A stretch of 64,000 bases of DNA from Bacteroidota bacterium (GCA_947475165.1 CANJLD010000021.1:1-64000), one strand, 5' to 3'. Counted from the first letter of the stretch, positions 36,384 through 47,020 are shown. The notes: generated from the letters alone by a model not told the origin. Translations and numbers: made by a program.

Positions 36384-36698
36384 CATAACGATTATACAAC
36401 GCATCATAACCATAACACGATAAATCATAACCATGATTTATCGCAACATAACGATTATACAACTTATCATAACCATGATAGGATAAATCATAGCCATGAT
36501 TTACCGCAACATAACCATTATGCAACGCATCATAACTATGATACAACAAAACATAGTGATGATTTGGCGTATCGTAACCATGATACGATAAATCATAACC
36601 ATGATTTACCGCAACATAACCATTATATAACGTATCATAACTATGATACAACTAAACATAGCTATGATTTGGCGCATCATAACCATAGTTCGATAAAT
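36384..36698. repeat. Satellite of 15 tandem 21-bp units with higher-order structure
   Basis: Fifteen units of exactly 21 bases, most starting CATAACCATGAT or a close variant, fill 315 bases without a gap. Five unit types occur in the order ABC ABC ADEBC ADEB. The last two 105-bp blocks (36489-36593 and 36594-36698) are about 89% identical, and the first two 63-bp blocks (36384-36446, 36447-36509) are also about 89% identical. Neighbouring units form hairpins: B plus C gives CGATAAATCAT/ATGATTTATCG around AACC. The + strand has an open frame of HNHDxxx heptads and the - strand one of HGYDxxx heptads. I do not call a gene. The spacer from 36699 to 36871 holds the upstream region of the next gene and nothing else I recognise. 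Confidence 0.85.
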
Positions 36699-36871
36699 CA
36701 TTGAGATAATTTTTTAAAGAGAGGTTATAGTAATGGGCGGAGTCTGCCCTCGATAATCGATTTAATCTTTCTATGGTGTGATGAAAATCATTTCATGTTC
36801 TGTTATTTGTCAATAGCATTTTTATAGAAAAAAGCCACGTTTGCGCTTTAATTAAACCAAAAACAAGTATT

Positions 36872-38338
36872 ATGAAAACAAAATTTTTACCTCTCGTTTT
36901 AATCTTTTCCTTCTTTACAGTTATCCTTCAAGCCCAGTCGTTGGTGTGGCATAAAAGCATTCAATCTACCGGTGTGAACTTGCGTGGGGCTGCAGTAGTC
37001 TTATCGCAACAGATTGTTGATTTTCCGTCTGCCGGAAAGGTGGTGGTACACTTTGATGGTGTTTTTACGGCCGATGACGGAGATAGAATTGTACTTGCAG
37101 CCAGTAACCAACCCAATTGGGGCACCAACAACGATAACATTGGGTTATTAGTGCCAGATGCTGCGGCTAACAGACGGTCATTTTCGCATACACGTTCTTA
37201 TGACGTAGTAGCAGGTGCCGATACCTTTTATGCTGTAGGTCAAAATTATGTAGATGAAGCCGGTTCCGGCATAGCCAATATTTATGCTAGCCTTTCGGTA
37301 GAATTTTTCCCTACCTCAGGTACGGCTGCTACAGTTAATCAGGATATTTACTACAACGGAAATTTAAGAGGTAGCACGGTTAATCTCGGCTCGCTTAACA
37401 TCAACCCAACAGTTGCCGGAAAAATGGTAGTTCGCTTTGATGGCTACGTTCATTCAGATGTAGGTGATTTAATTGTGGTAGCTGCAAACAATGCGGTTTC
37501 ATGGGGGTCAAACGATGGTAATGTATCGGTAGAAGCTGCTAATGCTACTTCTCGGTTTTTGCCTTTCTCACACACGAGGGTATATGATGTAACGGCCGGT
37601 GCATATACTTACTATGCTGTAGGTGAAAACTATGTAAATACATCAGGTAGTGGCAATGCTTATATTTATGGAAACCTATCTGCTGAATTTTTGCCTACAA
37701 CTGGCCCTACCGCAACATTTACAGGTCTTTCAAAAACCGGTGTAGCTATAAGAACCAATGCTGTGGCGTTAGATTCGGTAACCCTAACTGCTCCTACTGA
37801 CGGAAAAGTATTGGTTACATTCGATGGAAATTGCAATTCAGACCTTGGCGACCGTATTGTTCTTGCCGCTAGTGATACCAGAGACTGGGGTACCAACGCT
37901 GATAACGTAAATGTTGAAGCACCCAGCGCAGTTGTAGATGTCAATTCTTTCTCGCACACTCGCTCTTATGATGTAACTGCGGGCACGCACACTTATTATG
38001 CAGTAGCTCAGAATTATGTAGAAACAGGAGGCTCGGGTAGTGCATCGATTTATGGCTCTTTAACTGCGAAGTTTTATGCCAACGCAAGCACTGGGGTAAA
38101 AGAAATTACAACTACCGAATTTAATATGTTCCCAAATCCAACTTCAGGCAAAATCAATATCTCATTAGCCGGACCTGCCGGTAGTCTTGAAATTAAGCTG
38201 GCAGATATGAATGGTCGTATTATTAAAAATGAAAAAATGGATAATGCCAATTCGTATCAGCTTAATGTTGCAGACTTAGCAGCAGGCATGTATTTTGTAA
38301 CGGTGAATGGAACTGTAAAACGAATTGTAAAAGAATAA
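36872..38338 (+). CDS. T9SS-secreted protein with three copies of an unnamed beta-rich domain
   Basis: A 488-residue protein with a signal peptide (FFTVILQAQS), three tandem domains of about 130 residues and a T9SS sorting domain (MFPNPTSGKINISL, MNGRIIKNEK, AGMYFVTVNG). Each domain repeats GKVVVHFDG, DGDRIVLAAS, WGTNNDN, FSHTRSYDV and YYAVGQNYV. The pattern looks like a jelly-roll or lectin-type domain, but I do not recognise a family. A terminator follows 44 bases after the stop. It lies directly after the satellite island. Confidence 0.75.
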   Translation: MKTKFLPLVLIFSFFTVILQAQSLVWHKSIQSTGVNLRGAAVVLSQQIVDFPSAGKVVVHFDGVFTADDGDRIVLAASNQPNWGTNNDNIGLLVPDAAANRRSFSHTRSYDVVAGADTFYAVGQNYVDEAGSGIANIYASLSVEFFPTSGTAATVNQDIYYNGNLRGSTVNLGSLNINPTVAGKMVVRFDGYVHSDVGDLIVVAANNAVSWGSNDGNVSVEAANATSRFLPFSHTRVYDVTAGAYTYYAVGENYVNTSGSGNAYIYGNLSAEFLPTTGPTATFTGLSKTGVAIRTNAVALDSVTLTAPTDGKVLVTFDGNCNSDLGDRIVLAASDTRDWGTNADNVNVEAPSAVVDVNSFSHTRSYDVTAGTHTYYAVAQNYVETGGSGSASIYGSLTAKFYANASTGVKEITTTEFNMFPNPTSGKINISLAGPAGSLEIKLADMNGRIIKNEKMDNANSYQLNVADLAAGMYFVTVNGTVKRIVKE

Positions 38339-38381
38339 TACTTACCAGGGTCAGCGGTGGCTGACCTAAACTAATATCAAT

Positions 38382-38414
38382 AAAAAGCGCAAAGGTTTTC
38401 CCTTTGCGCTTTTT
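38382..38414. terminator. Intrinsic terminator
   Basis: A perfect 14-bp stem (38382-38395 with 38401-38414) with core GCGCAAAGG/CCTTTGCGC and flanking A/T runs separates two convergent genes. Confidence 0.85.
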
Positions 38415-38448
38415 TAGTTCCAGCATTTCAGTTTGTGGCTTATAAAGA

Positions 38449-38955
38449 TTATTGAAAGGTATCTTTAATCTCTTTTGCCATTTCGAAGGTATTGTCTCCA
38501 ATAAATTTTAGTTTACCTGATAGGGCTTTCTTTAGCTCCCGGTAATTGTGGTGATAGAATGCGGACATGGCAAATACTTGTTTGCCATCTTTAATTACGT
38601 ATAAAAATTCGTAAGTGGTTCCATACAGCACGGGAAGAAGTGTGGTTGTGTAGCCATCTAATTGGCGGCCATCAAATTTTTGTTCAGCGCCCAGCCCATA
38701 AAATGACCTGATGGATATTGAGTAGCTATCAACTTGCACTACTATTAGCTTTTTCCTGAATTCAACGGTTATCCAAAAAGCTACCAGGGCAAAGAAAAAC
38801 GTAACGAAAGTTAGCATAGCGTATATGCCTATGGTAATGGTTCCGTCATTTGGCATAAAAAACAGCAGATAACCCAAAACTGTGAAGGAGGCAGTAAGTA
38901 TTACCAATAGTAAAAGCGGTAGTGCAGCCCAGTATGTAAATTTCGACTTAATCAT
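38449..38955 (-). CDS. Membrane protein of unknown function, two helices plus PH-like domain
   Basis: The 168-residue protein has two hydrophobic segments (about residues 8-33 and 43-62) followed by a beta-rich cytoplasmic part (KLIVVQVDSYSISIRSFYGL ... YEFLYVIKDGKQVFAMS) and a C-terminal helix. The layout resembles small bacterial PH-domain membrane proteins, but no signature is certain. It has no obvious functional neighbour. Confidence 0.55.
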   Translation of the reverse strand: MIKSKFTYWAALPLLLLVILTASFTVLGYLLFFMPNDGTITIGIYAMLTFVTFFFALVAFWITVEFRKKLIVVQVDSYSISIRSFYGLGAEQKFDGRQLDGYTTTLLPVLYGTTYEFLYVIKDGKQVFAMSAFYHHNYRELKKALSGKLKFIGDNTFEMAKEIKDTFQ

Positions 38956-39153
38956 AGTATATATTTAGTGTGCGGGAAATGAAAGTAACGTTCTCCATTT
39001 AAGTTTCCGTAATTTATTGGCAACACATAGTAATGTGTTTTACTTAAAGATAACCGGCTAGTTACTATCAGTAACAGTTGGCGCAAAAAAATTATTTTCA
39101 CTAAGCACCGGTTTTCTTTCCGGCTTAAAGAAACATAAAGTAAAACCGGTAAC

Positions 39154-40119
39154 ATGAAAACATTCCATACTGTTTCTCTATTGTCAACTCTTTTAATTGG
39201 CTTAATGTGCCAAACCAATGGCTTGGCGCAAACACCTACACTTTGCGATATCTATAGCAGCTTAATTAAAGAATCGCAAAACGGGTTTCTTGATTTAAGA
39301 GGAGAAGTAATAAGTAATGTAAACGGACATAAAAAAATTGCATCTAGCAACTGTATACCCGGTGCGGTTTCCTGTTATATCGATTCTGATAAATATCAAC
39401 CCGCCTGGATAGCCGAATTCGGAGCCTTTGAAACGCTGGAGAAGGCGCAGGTTAAAATAAAAGAACTTCAGGATAAGATGGTGGCCTGTGGTTCAACATT
39501 AAAGTTCATTAGCTGCAAAGGCCCCGGTGATTTGCCTTATTACTACATGAAAGAAAATACCGATGGTGGCTTTTATGTTTATAACGGCCAGTTTGAAATT
39601 ACAAAGAACAACGATTCGAAATACGTTCCGGCAATCCGTATGCCCTATTATGCTTCTCCGCTGGATTTTATGTCGTTGACAAACGAGCCGGATAGCACAC
39701 TGTTTACCCGTGAACTAGGCCGGATGATAAAGGAGGCTAAAAGTAACTTTGACAATATTGAAGGCACTAAAATTAAAGTGGAGGATGATGTAACTTACTA
39801 CAACACTACTTTTTGTATAACCGGTACCCGATGCCGCATTGAAGATGATTTATTTAGAACCTGCCGCATTCTGGTGCTGGATGATGTACCCCAGGAAAAG
39901 GAAGAAAAAGCGATTAGGAAAACTGCCGAACTGGTTGCCTCAGCGCTAGGAAAGAATTATTTAGTAAGCACCGATGGGGCTTATCCCTCTATTTATTTCA
40001 CTCACATTTCCCAAATATCGCCTTCGAGGAACGAAACTATAGAAGTAACAAGCGAAATAGATGACGATGAAACATACTGTATCATAATTAGAGTTAGCCC
40101 GCCCCCAATGTTCAGGTAG
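39154..40119 (+). CDS. Secreted protein of unknown function
   Basis: A 321-residue protein with a signal peptide (LLSTLLIGLMCQTNGLAQ). The mature part is mixed alpha/beta with several Cys pairs (SNCIPGAVSC, FCITGTRC). The segment WIAEFGAFETLEKAQVKIKE resembles SPOR-type helices loosely. I do not recognise a domain. Two ACCGGT palindromes lie in its upstream region. Confidence 0.55.
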   Translation: MKTFHTVSLLSTLLIGLMCQTNGLAQTPTLCDIYSSLIKESQNGFLDLRGEVISNVNGHKKIASSNCIPGAVSCYIDSDKYQPAWIAEFGAFETLEKAQVKIKELQDKMVACGSTLKFISCKGPGDLPYYYMKENTDGGFYVYNGQFEITKNNDSKYVPAIRMPYYASPLDFMSLTNEPDSTLFTRELGRMIKEAKSNFDNIEGTKIKVEDDVTYYNTTFCITGTRCRIEDDLFRTCRILVLDDVPQEKEEKAIRKTAELVASALGKNYLVSTDGAYPSIYFTHISQISPSRNETIEVTSEIDDDETYCIIIRVSPPPMFR

Positions 40120-40226
40120 TGTATTTGGTTCTGGCTGGTTCTATCAACTAATAAGAACTATGCTGGTGCTATCCATGCGCCCAACAACAGCAAGAGAAGA
40201 GAAGCTAACACTTCATTTCTTAGCCT

Positions 40227-40925
40227 TCAACAAATCATCAACAAACGTGTTTCTCCGGTTTGTTCTTTTGGTGCCCGGTGCACACAAGGAAGTACTTTAC
40301 TTTCAGGATGATCAACTGCCAACCGCCATAAGTTGCCGAGGCCTAAGCTGACAGGGTGTGCATTATGTTTAGCTTGATAGTGCAGATCAAAGAAATATTC
40401 ACTTAAAAAGGCTTCAAATCCTTCATCGGTTCCACCATATAGTTTTTTGAGCTCATTGCGTATTTCGGGAACCAACACTTTTTGTTTGGCTTGTGAGTTT
40501 GGCAATATTTCACTCGGCTCGCCATAGTAAGTGCATAAAAAAGTATCGGTTGGAACGGGAGAGCGATCTACATGAAAAGAATAAACATCGGTTGGGAAAA
40601 ACGGGTAGGCATCATCTCTTTCATAACACTTGATTAGATTAAGGATGGGTGATGCGCCATGTGCTGTTAACAGCTTTAAGTCATTTAAAAGAATTTCTCG
40701 AGCAAGCTGCCCCTGTTCACTCAACAGCAGTTCAAGAAGCTCCTCTGGTTCAAGCACCGCTATATTTCCGTTTAGTTTTACCTTGTTAACTATCTCAGCA
40801 AAATCACCTGTTAGTTTACGCATCCAGCAAATGGCATTAATTTTTCCATTAAAAGGCGTGAAAACAAGGTCTTGAAAATTAGTTACACAGTAAATTTGAT
40901 TCCCCGCAGGAGATAAATCTATCAT
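40227..40925 (-). CDS. DUF1826-like protein
   Basis: From the ATG at 40925 the protein has 232 residues; an ATG at 40961 would add a hydrophobic 12-residue leader. ICWMRKLTGDF near residue 33, FHVDRSPVPTDTFLCTYYGE in the middle and PCVHRAPKEQTGETRLL at the end resemble the DUF1826 family. Its biochemical role is unknown. It is divergent from rpoC with a 419-base gap. The assignment is by memory of the family pattern, hence moderate confidence. Confidence 0.55.
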   Translation of the reverse strand: MIDLSPAGNQIYCVTNFQDLVFTPFNGKINAICWMRKLTGDFAEIVNKVKLNGNIAVLEPEELLELLLSEQGQLAREILLNDLKLLTAHGASPILNLIKCYERDDAYPFFPTDVYSFHVDRSPVPTDTFLCTYYGEPSEILPNSQAKQKVLVPEIRNELKKLYGGTDEGFEAFLSEYFFDLHYQAKHNAHPVSLGLGNLWRLAVDHPESKVLPCVHRAPKEQTGETRLLMIC

Positions 40926-41167
40926 TATGGGTAATAATAAGTATAACGCCAGTGCAAACAAGTTGTTCTGTGCGCTTTTTGTTTTACACCTGTTCGATAT
41001 ATCTCTGGCCGGGTAGTAGATTGCCTTAAAGTCCTTAGGTATTTTGGTGGTGCATAAAAGTAAATATTAGATAAGAGGAGATTTTATTTGCAGGGCAGGT
41101 AGTATTGTATATGTGCTAAAGTATGAAGCAAAGCAAAAACATATCCCAAACTTCCCCCACAAAAAGC
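40926..41167. other. Intergenic stretch upstream of the rpoC promoter
   Basis: About 240 bases between the DUF1826-like gene and the rpoC promoter hold no open frame, hairpin or RNA gene that I can support. No trace of rpoB or of ribosomal protein genes is seen. Confidence 0.4.
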
Positions 41168-41197
41168 TTTGTTTTTTCATTCAGAACAATACCTTTG
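41168..41197 (+). promoter_or_regulatory. rpoC promoter
   Basis: TTTG (41168-41171), 18 bases, TACCTTTG (41190-41197) is a full Bacteroidota promoter match. It predicts a transcript start near 41203 and a leader of about 140 bases before the rpoC ATG. GAAAGT/ACTTTC and GCC/GGC complementarity in this leader may give structure. Confidence 0.6.
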
Positions 41198-41344
41198 CGC
41201 CTCCTTTTTAGGAAAGTAACTGACCAATCTGTTCGAAAGTATGCAAGCCGGCAGGCGCGAAACCGAACTACAGTTCTCCACTTTCATAGGAAGATTTAAG
41301 GATTCTTGATTATTATTTAATCAAACACAAACTCTTTTTTATCT

Positions 41345-44300
41345 ATGTCATCTTTCAGAAAAGACACTAAGCAGCGGTTCGATTTTTCGAAAATCACCAT
41401 CATGCTGGCATCACCCGATGCAATTCTCGGGCGTTCGAACGGAGAAATTAAAAAACCGGAAACTATTAACTACCGTACTTACAAACCCGAAATGGAAGGT
41501 TTGTTCTGCGAACGTGTGTTCGGTCCTACTAAGGATTACGAATGCTATTGCGGCAAGTACAAGCGTATTCGCTACAAAGGTATTGTGTGCGACCGTTGCG
41601 GTGTTGAGGTAACCGAAAAGAAAGTGCGCAGAGAGCGTATGGGTCACATTAAATTGACCGTGCCTATCGTGCATATCTGGTATTTTAAATCGTTGCCGAA
41701 CAAGATTGGTTACCTTTTGGGAGTATCTTCTAAGAAATTAGAGAGCGTAATTTATTACGAGCGTTACGTAATTATTCAACCGGGTAGAGCTGCTGAAGGC
41801 GTAAATGTAATGACAGAAAAGGGCGAAGAGCATAAGAATCTGGCTTACCTTGATTTGTTGAGCGAAGAAGAATATATATCGGTATTGGAAAACGACAACA
41901 TGAAGAACAACTACATGTTGGAAGATACTGACCCTAATAAATTTATAGCTAAGATGGGTGCAGAAGCAATTAAGGAATTGCTTTCGCGCATTCAGTTAGA
42001 TGAACTTTCGTTCAAGTTGCGTCACGATGCAGCGAACGAAACTTCACGCCAACGTAAGGCTGAAGCCTTGAAGCGTTTGAGCGTAGTGGAAATGTTCCGC
42101 GCAGCTAACTCGCATATCGAGAACAAACCGGAGTGGATGGTAGTGCAGTTCCTGCCTGTTATTCCGCCTGAATTGCGTCCGTTAGTGCCGTTGGATGGTG
42201 GTCGTTTCGCTTCTTCCGATTTGAACGATTTATACCGCAGAGTAATTATCCGTAACAATCGTTTGAAGAGATTGCTGGAAATTAAAGCACCGGAAGTAAT
42301 TCTTCGCAACGAAAAACGTATGTTACAAGAGGCTATCGACTCGTTGTTCGATAACTCCCGTAAATCAAACGCGGTTAAAGCAGAAGGTGGTCGTCAATTG
42401 AAATCACTTTCCGATGTATTGAAAGGAAAGCAAGGACGTTTCCGTCAGAACTTATTAGGTAAGCGTGTTGACTACTCCGGTCGTTCGGTTATCGTTGTAG
42501 GTCCTGAATTGAAATTGCACGAGTGCGGATTGCCTAAGGATATGGCGGCTGAGTTATTCAAACCGTTTATTATCCGTAAGCTGATTGAGCGGGGAATTGT
42601 AAAGACGGTTAAGAGCGCTAAGAAATTAGTAGATAAGAAAGAGCCGGTTATTTGGGATATCCTCGAAAATATTTTGAAAGGACACCCTATTATGTTGAAC
42701 CGTGCTCCAACACTTCACCGTTTATCCATTCAGGCTTTCTTGCCTAAGTTGATTGAGGGTAAAGCGATTCAATTACACCCGTTGGTTTGTACCGCGTTCA
42801 ATGCCGATTTTGACGGTGACCAAATGGCAGTGCATGTTCCATTGAGCAATGCTTCAATTCTTGAAGCACAGTTGCTCATGTTAGGTTCGCACAACATCTT
42901 GAACCCGCAAAATGGAACACCTATTACGCTTCCTTCGCAGGACATGGTTCTTGGTCTATACTATATGACCAAAGAAAGAAGAACTACTAAAGAGGTGAAA
43001 GTAATTGGCGAAGGCTTGAAATTTTACGGAGCGGAAGAAGCAATTATTGCTTACAACGAAGGTAAAGTTGAATTACACGCAACAGTAAAATGTCGTGTTC
43101 GCACTAAGAATGCAAAAGGCAAATTTGAATTGAAACTGATGGATACTACCGTAGGTCGTATCATCCTGAATCAGGTAATGCCTGATGCAGTTGGTTTCGT
43201 AAACAAGCTATTGGGTAAGAAAGCATTGAAAGATGTAATCGGAAATATTCTTGCTGAATCTAACATTCCTACAACTGCTAAGTTCCTGGATGATATCAAG
43301 AAATTAGGATTCTTCTATTCGTTCCGTGGTGGTTTGAGCTTCAACTTAATTGATGTTGTGGTGCCAAGCGGCAAGGAGAAATTGTGTAAAGATGCTCAGA
43401 AGAAGGTTGACGAGATTTACGAAAGTTATCAGGAAGGTTTCATTACCGATAAAGAGCGTTTCAATCAGGTTGTCGATATCTGGACGCATACCGATAGCCA
43501 GTTGACTAACCAGTTGATGAAACAAATCAGCGAAGACAAGCAAGGTTTCAACTCTATTTTTATGATGTTGGATTCGGGAGCGAGAGGTTCTAAGCAGCAG
43601 ATTAAACAGCTTTCAGGAATGAGAGGTTTGATGGCTAAGCCGCGTAAATCGGGTTCAACCGGTAGCGAGGTTATCGAGAATCCAATCCTTGCGAATTTCA
43701 AGGAAGGTCTTTCGGTATTAGAATACTTTATCTCTACGCACGGTGCGCGTAAAGGTCTATCGGATACGGCTTTGAAAACTGCGGATGCGGGTTACTTAAC
43801 CAGAAGATTGGTTGACGTAGCACAAGACGTAGTTATTAATGATGTGGACTGCGGAACGCTTCGCGGTATCAATGTATCTGCATTGAAAGATAACGAAGAT
43901 GTAGTTGAACCATTGTTCGATAGAATTTTAGGTCGTACTTCGTTGCTTGATGTAACACACCCCGAAACGGATGATGTATTGGTTGAAGCAGGACAGGAAA
44001 TTAACGAAGCAACTGCTCGCTTGATTCAGGAAAGCGGAGTTGAAACAGTTGAAATACGTTCGGTATTAACTTGCGAAAGCACCAAGGGTGTTTGCGTAAA
44101 ATGCTACGGACGTAATCTTGCTACAAACAGAACAGCTGAAGAAGGTGATGCAGTAGGAATTATTGCAGCACAGTCAATCGGTGAGCCGGGAACTCAGTTA
44201 ACACTCCGTACCTTCCACGTAGGGGGAATTGCGAGCATGAGTGCTACCGAAAACCAGTTGAAGGCTAAGTTTGATGGTGTTATTCAATTTGACGGTGTTC

Positions 44301-45691
44301 GTATTACCAACGGTGTAGATGAAAGCGGAGAGAAGATAAATGTGGTAATCGGCAGAACCGGTGAAATGAGAATTGTGAAGGAAGATAATCCTGACAAAAC
44401 GCTTATTTCTCACCACGTTCCTTACGGCTCTACCATGTTTGTAAAAGATGGTAAGGCAGTGAAGAAGGGCGATGTTATCTGCCAGTGGGATCCATACAAC
44501 AATGTGGTTATTTCGGAACTTGCCGGTAAGGTGAAGTTTGAGCAGATTATCGAGAACATTACTTACCGCGATGAAATGGATGAGCAAACCGGTCACCGAG
44601 AAAAGGTAATCATCGAGTCGAAAGACAAGACTAAGATTCCGGCTATCATAGTTGAGCAAGGAAAAGAAGGAAAAGTTTACAACTTCCCGGTAGGCGCGCA
44701 CATTGTGGTGAAGAACGGAGAGTCGGTTAAACAAGGTCAGATTATTGCCAAGATACCGAGAGTAATGGGTAAGGTGAAGGATATCACCGGAGGTCTTCCG
44801 CGTGTAACCGAGTTGTTCGAAGCTCGTAATCCAAGTAACCCGGCAACTGTTGCTGAGATTGATGGTGTAGTTCGTTTTGGTGGTGTAAAAAGAGGTAATC
44901 GCGAAATAATTATTGAATCGCGCAACGGAGAAATTACAAAGTATCTCGTGCCGCTTTCTAAACACATCCTTGTTCAGGAACAGGATTTTGTTCGCGCAGG
45001 AACACCGCTTTCAGATGGTGCAACTACGCCAGCCGATATTCTTCACATTAAAGGACCATTTGCGGTTCAGGAATATCTGGTGAATGAAATTCAGGAAGTT
45101 TACCGCTTACAGGGTATCAAGATTAACGATAAACACGTAGAGGTAATTGTTCGCCAAATGATGGGCAAAATGATTATTGACGATCCGGGTGATACTCGTT
45201 TCTTGGAAGGAACTTCAGTTGAAAAATTCAGCTTGTTGCGCACTAACGATGAGTTGTTCGACAAGAAAGTTGTAACGGATGCAGAAGAATCTCAAAACCT
45301 GAAGGCAGGACAGATGGTTACTTTACGCGCTATCCGCGAAGAGAATTCTATTCTTCGCAGAGCCGATAAGAAACTGGTTGAATTCCGCGATGCAATTCCG
45401 GCAACTGCTTCATCGCAATTGCAAGGTATTACCCGCGCATCTCTCTCTACTTACTCATGGATTTCTGCGGCATCGTTCCAGGAAACTACTAAGGTATTGA
45501 GCACGGCTTCTATCCAAGCTAAGCAAGATTACTTAGAAGGCTTGAAAGAAAACGTAATTGTTGGTCACCGAATACCTGCAGGAACCGGCTTACGCAGATT
45601 CAAGAACATAATTGTAAGCAACACCGAAGATTTAAACCGTATGGAAGCCAGCCGCAAGGTAACTGAAAGCGGAGTTGAATTGTTGGGATAA
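41345..45691 (+). CDS. rpoC: DNA-directed RNA polymerase subunit beta'
   Basis: The 1448-residue subunit carries the N-terminal zinc ribbon ([20 protein letters not shown], four Cys), the catalytic [16 protein letters not shown] loop at about 486-501 with the three Mg-binding Asp, the bridge and trigger helices ([20 protein letters not shown]) and the second zinc site ([13 protein letters not shown]). It is complete and ordinary in itself. The gene is unusual in standing alone: rpoB, normally just upstream, is absent and replaced by a gene on the opposite strand, and rpoC has its own promoter. Confidence 0.98.
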   Translation: MSSFRKDTKQRFDFSKITIMLASPDAILGRSNGEIKKPETINYRTYKPEMEGLFCERVFGPTKDYECYCGKYKRIRYKGIVCDRCGVEVTEKKVRRERMGHIKLTVPIVHIWYFKSLPNKIGYLLGVSSKKLESVIYYERYVIIQPGRAAEGVNVMTEKGEEHKNLAYLDLLSEEEYISVLENDNMKNNYMLEDTDPNKFIAKMGAEAIKELLSRIQLDELSFKLRHDAANETSRQRKAEALKRLSVVEMFRAANSHIENKPEWMVVQFLPVIPPELRPLVPLDGGRFASSDLNDLYRRVIIRNNRLKRLLEIKAPEVILRNEKRMLQEAIDSLFDNSRKSNAVKAEGGRQLKSLSDVLKGKQGRFRQNLLGKRVDYSGRSVIVVGPELKLHECGLPKDMAAELFKPFIIRKLIERGIVKTVKSAKKLVDKKEPVIWDILENILKGHPIMLNRAPTLHRLSIQAFLPKLIEGKAIQLHPLVCTAFNADFDGDQMAVHVPLSNASILEAQLLMLGSHNILNPQNGTPITLPSQDMVLGLYYMTKERRTTKEVKVIGEGLKFYGAEEAIIAYNEGKVELHATVKCRVRTKNAKGKFELKLMDTTVGRIILNQVMPDAVGFVNKLLGKKALKDVIGNILAESNIPTTAKFLDDIKKLGFFYSFRGGLSFNLIDVVVPSGKEKLCKDAQKKVDEIYESYQEGFITDKERFNQVVDIWTHTDSQLTNQLMKQISEDKQGFNSIFMMLDSGARGSKQQIKQLSGMRGLMAKPRKSGSTGSEVIENPILANFKEGLSVLEYFISTHGARKGLSDTALKTADAGYLTRRLVDVAQDVVINDVDCGTLRGINVSALKDNEDVVEPLFDRILGRTSLLDVTHPETDDVLVEAGQEINEATARLIQESGVETVEIRSVLTCESTKGVCVKCYGRNLATNRTAEEGDAVGIIAAQSIGEPGTQLTLRTFHVGGIASMSATENQLKAKFDGVIQFDGVRITNGVDESGEKINVVIGRTGEMRIVKEDNPDKTLISHHVPYGSTMFVKDGKAVKKGDVICQWDPYNNVVISELAGKVKFEQIIENITYRDEMDEQTGHREKVIIESKDKTKIPAIIVEQGKEGKVYNFPVGAHIVVKNGESVKQGQIIAKIPRVMGKVKDITGGLPRVTELFEARNPSNPATVAEIDGVVRFGGVKRGNREIIIESRNGEITKYLVPLSKHILVQEQDFVRAGTPLSDGATTPADILHIKGPFAVQEYLVNEIQEVYRLQGIKINDKHVEVIVRQMMGKMIIDDPGDTRFLEGTSVEKFSLLRTNDELFDKKVVTDAEESQNLKAGQMVTLRAIREENSILRRADKKLVEFRDAIPATASSQLQGITRASLSTYSWISAASFQETTKVLSTASIQAKQDYLEGLKENVIVGHRIPAGTGLRRFKNIIVSNTEDLNRMEASRKVTESGVELLG

Positions 45692-45713
45692 AACAACAGG
45701 TAACTGTAAATAC

Positions 45714-45740
45714 AAAGCCCTCGCATTTTTGCGGGGCTTT
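45714..45740 (+). terminator. rpoC terminator
   Basis: AAAGCCCTCGC pairs with GCGGGGCTTT (one T-G wobble) around ATTTTT, followed by a T run, 23 bases after the stop. Confidence 0.8.
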
Positions 45741-45815
45741 TTTATTTTCGACAATTCATTAGAAAACGGAATTAGTAGTTGTAAAAAAATATTTCGCCAT
45801 TTTTTCAACTTTTTC

Positions 45816-45845
45816 TTTGCTGATTAAAAACCTTTCATAAATTTG
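45816..45845 (+). promoter_or_regulatory. Promoter of the PorP/SprF gene
   Basis: TTTG (45816-45819), 18 bases, TAAATTTG (45838-45845): same spacing as the rpoC promoter. The leader would be about 25 bases. Confidence 0.55.
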
Positions 45846-45875
45846 GAGCAGATTCACTAACTAATCTCTGACATT

Positions 45876-46955
45876 ATGCATCTTTCTACACCCTTCAAAA
45901 AGGCATTTTTATTTGCAGCAATTGCTATTGCAACGCTTCAGACTCAGGCACAAGACCTGCATTTTTCTCAATACTACACGCATGCTTCATGGCTCAATCC
46001 TTCATTGGTAGGTAACTACGATGGAAGCTACCGCTTAGCAGCTATTTACCGCGACCAATGGTCAAGTGCTGTAGGCAAATCGGGTTTCAAAACTATCGGA
46101 GCAGATATTGATTTCTGTTTGTTAGAAGGATATTTAAGAACCGATAAATTAGCTATTGGCGTTGGCTTTTTCAACGACCGTTCAGGCTCTGCTGGTCTTT
46201 CTATTTTAAATGCAAACATCAGCGTGGCTTACCACAAAGGTTTTGGCGCACTTGGTCAGCACCGTTTAAGTGTTGGTTTACAAGGAGCGTTTATTCAAAA
46301 AAGAGTTGAAGACCCATTGTTTGGCGACCAGTTCCTTGGTCATAACAAAACTCCTTTAAATGCATCTGCAGAAAATTTTAACCGTGGCTTTATGCAAGGC
46401 GATTTTAACGCAGGTCTTTACTGGCGTTCTAATTTCAAAGACAAAATAAAGTTAGGAATTGGTTTTGGTGCTTACCACTTAATTACTCCAAAACAATCAA
46501 GCGTGGTTAACCAAACTACCGGTGAAAAAGATAAGAACAGCGTTCTTCCACGCAAATTTAATGTAGACTTAAATGTAGAAGCATTTATCGGCAAGAAAAA
46601 GAAAGTATCTATCTCCCCTGAGTTTTTGCTTATCTATCAAGACCCTTTCATGGAAATTCTTCCGGGTCTTTCGGCTACTTATTATTTCAACACAGGGTTC
46701 AGAACTAACAACAGCATTAGTGCAGGTTTGCGTTTCCGGTACTCAGGTATTAAAGGAGGAAACCCAGATGCTGTTATTCCAATGATAAATGCTGAGTTCC
46801 GCAATGTTCGTTTGGGCTTTGCTTACGATGTAAACATTTCATCGCTTAAAACATCTACCACTAACCGTGGCGGTTTCGAAATTTCGTTGGCTTACGTTGG
46901 CGAAACAATCAAATCGTTCAAGGCTAACAAATCATTGCCAAGCCGCAGATTTTAA
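45876..46955 (+). CDS. PorP/SprF family type IX secretion outer membrane protein
   Basis: The 359-residue protein has a signal peptide and the PorP/SprF opening QDLHFSQYYTHASWLNPSLV, followed by YRDQW and a beta-barrel with repeated aromatic strand ends (ISVAYHKGFGALGQHRLSVG). Family members form outer-membrane barrels that work with the T9SS, often attaching one specific cargo. It is followed by the PorE-like gene after a terminator-like hairpin, and several T9SS cargo genes lie within 30 kb. Confidence 0.88.
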   Translation: MHLSTPFKKAFLFAAIAIATLQTQAQDLHFSQYYTHASWLNPSLVGNYDGSYRLAAIYRDQWSSAVGKSGFKTIGADIDFCLLEGYLRTDKLAIGVGFFNDRSGSAGLSILNANISVAYHKGFGALGQHRLSVGLQGAFIQKRVEDPLFGDQFLGHNKTPLNASAENFNRGFMQGDFNAGLYWRSNFKDKIKLGIGFGAYHLITPKQSSVVNQTTGEKDKNSVLPRKFNVDLNVEAFIGKKKKVSISPEFLLIYQDPFMEILPGLSATYYFNTGFRTNNSISAGLRFRYSGIKGGNPDAVIPMINAEFRNVRLGFAYDVNISSLKTSTTNRGGFEISLAYVGETIKSFKANKSLPSRRF

Positions 46956-46993
46956 TTGTTGAACAGTAAAAGAATTTTGTTTCAATAAAAATT

Positions 46994-47020
46994 AAAACCT
47001 GCATCACCGGTGCGGGTTTT
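46994..47020 (+). terminator. Terminator after the PorP/SprF gene
   Basis: AAAACCTGCA pairs with TGCGGGTTTT (one T-G wobble) around TCACCGG, followed by T8 in total. It lies 38 bases after the stop, so the PorE-like gene may need readthrough or its own promoter. Confidence 0.75.

Noticed and set aside
36384-36698. CRISPR array
   Set aside because: Units are contiguous with no spacers, diverge from one another, and no cas gene is near.
36258-36704. A 148-codon + strand frame rich in His/Asn across the satellite
   Set aside because: Its start lies in antisense DNA of the T9SS stub and its body is only the 21-bp repeat, which is open on both strands. No independent sign of a gene.
44198-44965. 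A 255-codon antisense frame inside rpoC
   Set aside because: rpoC is certain and the antisense product has no recognisable domain; long shadow frames are expected from this codon usage.
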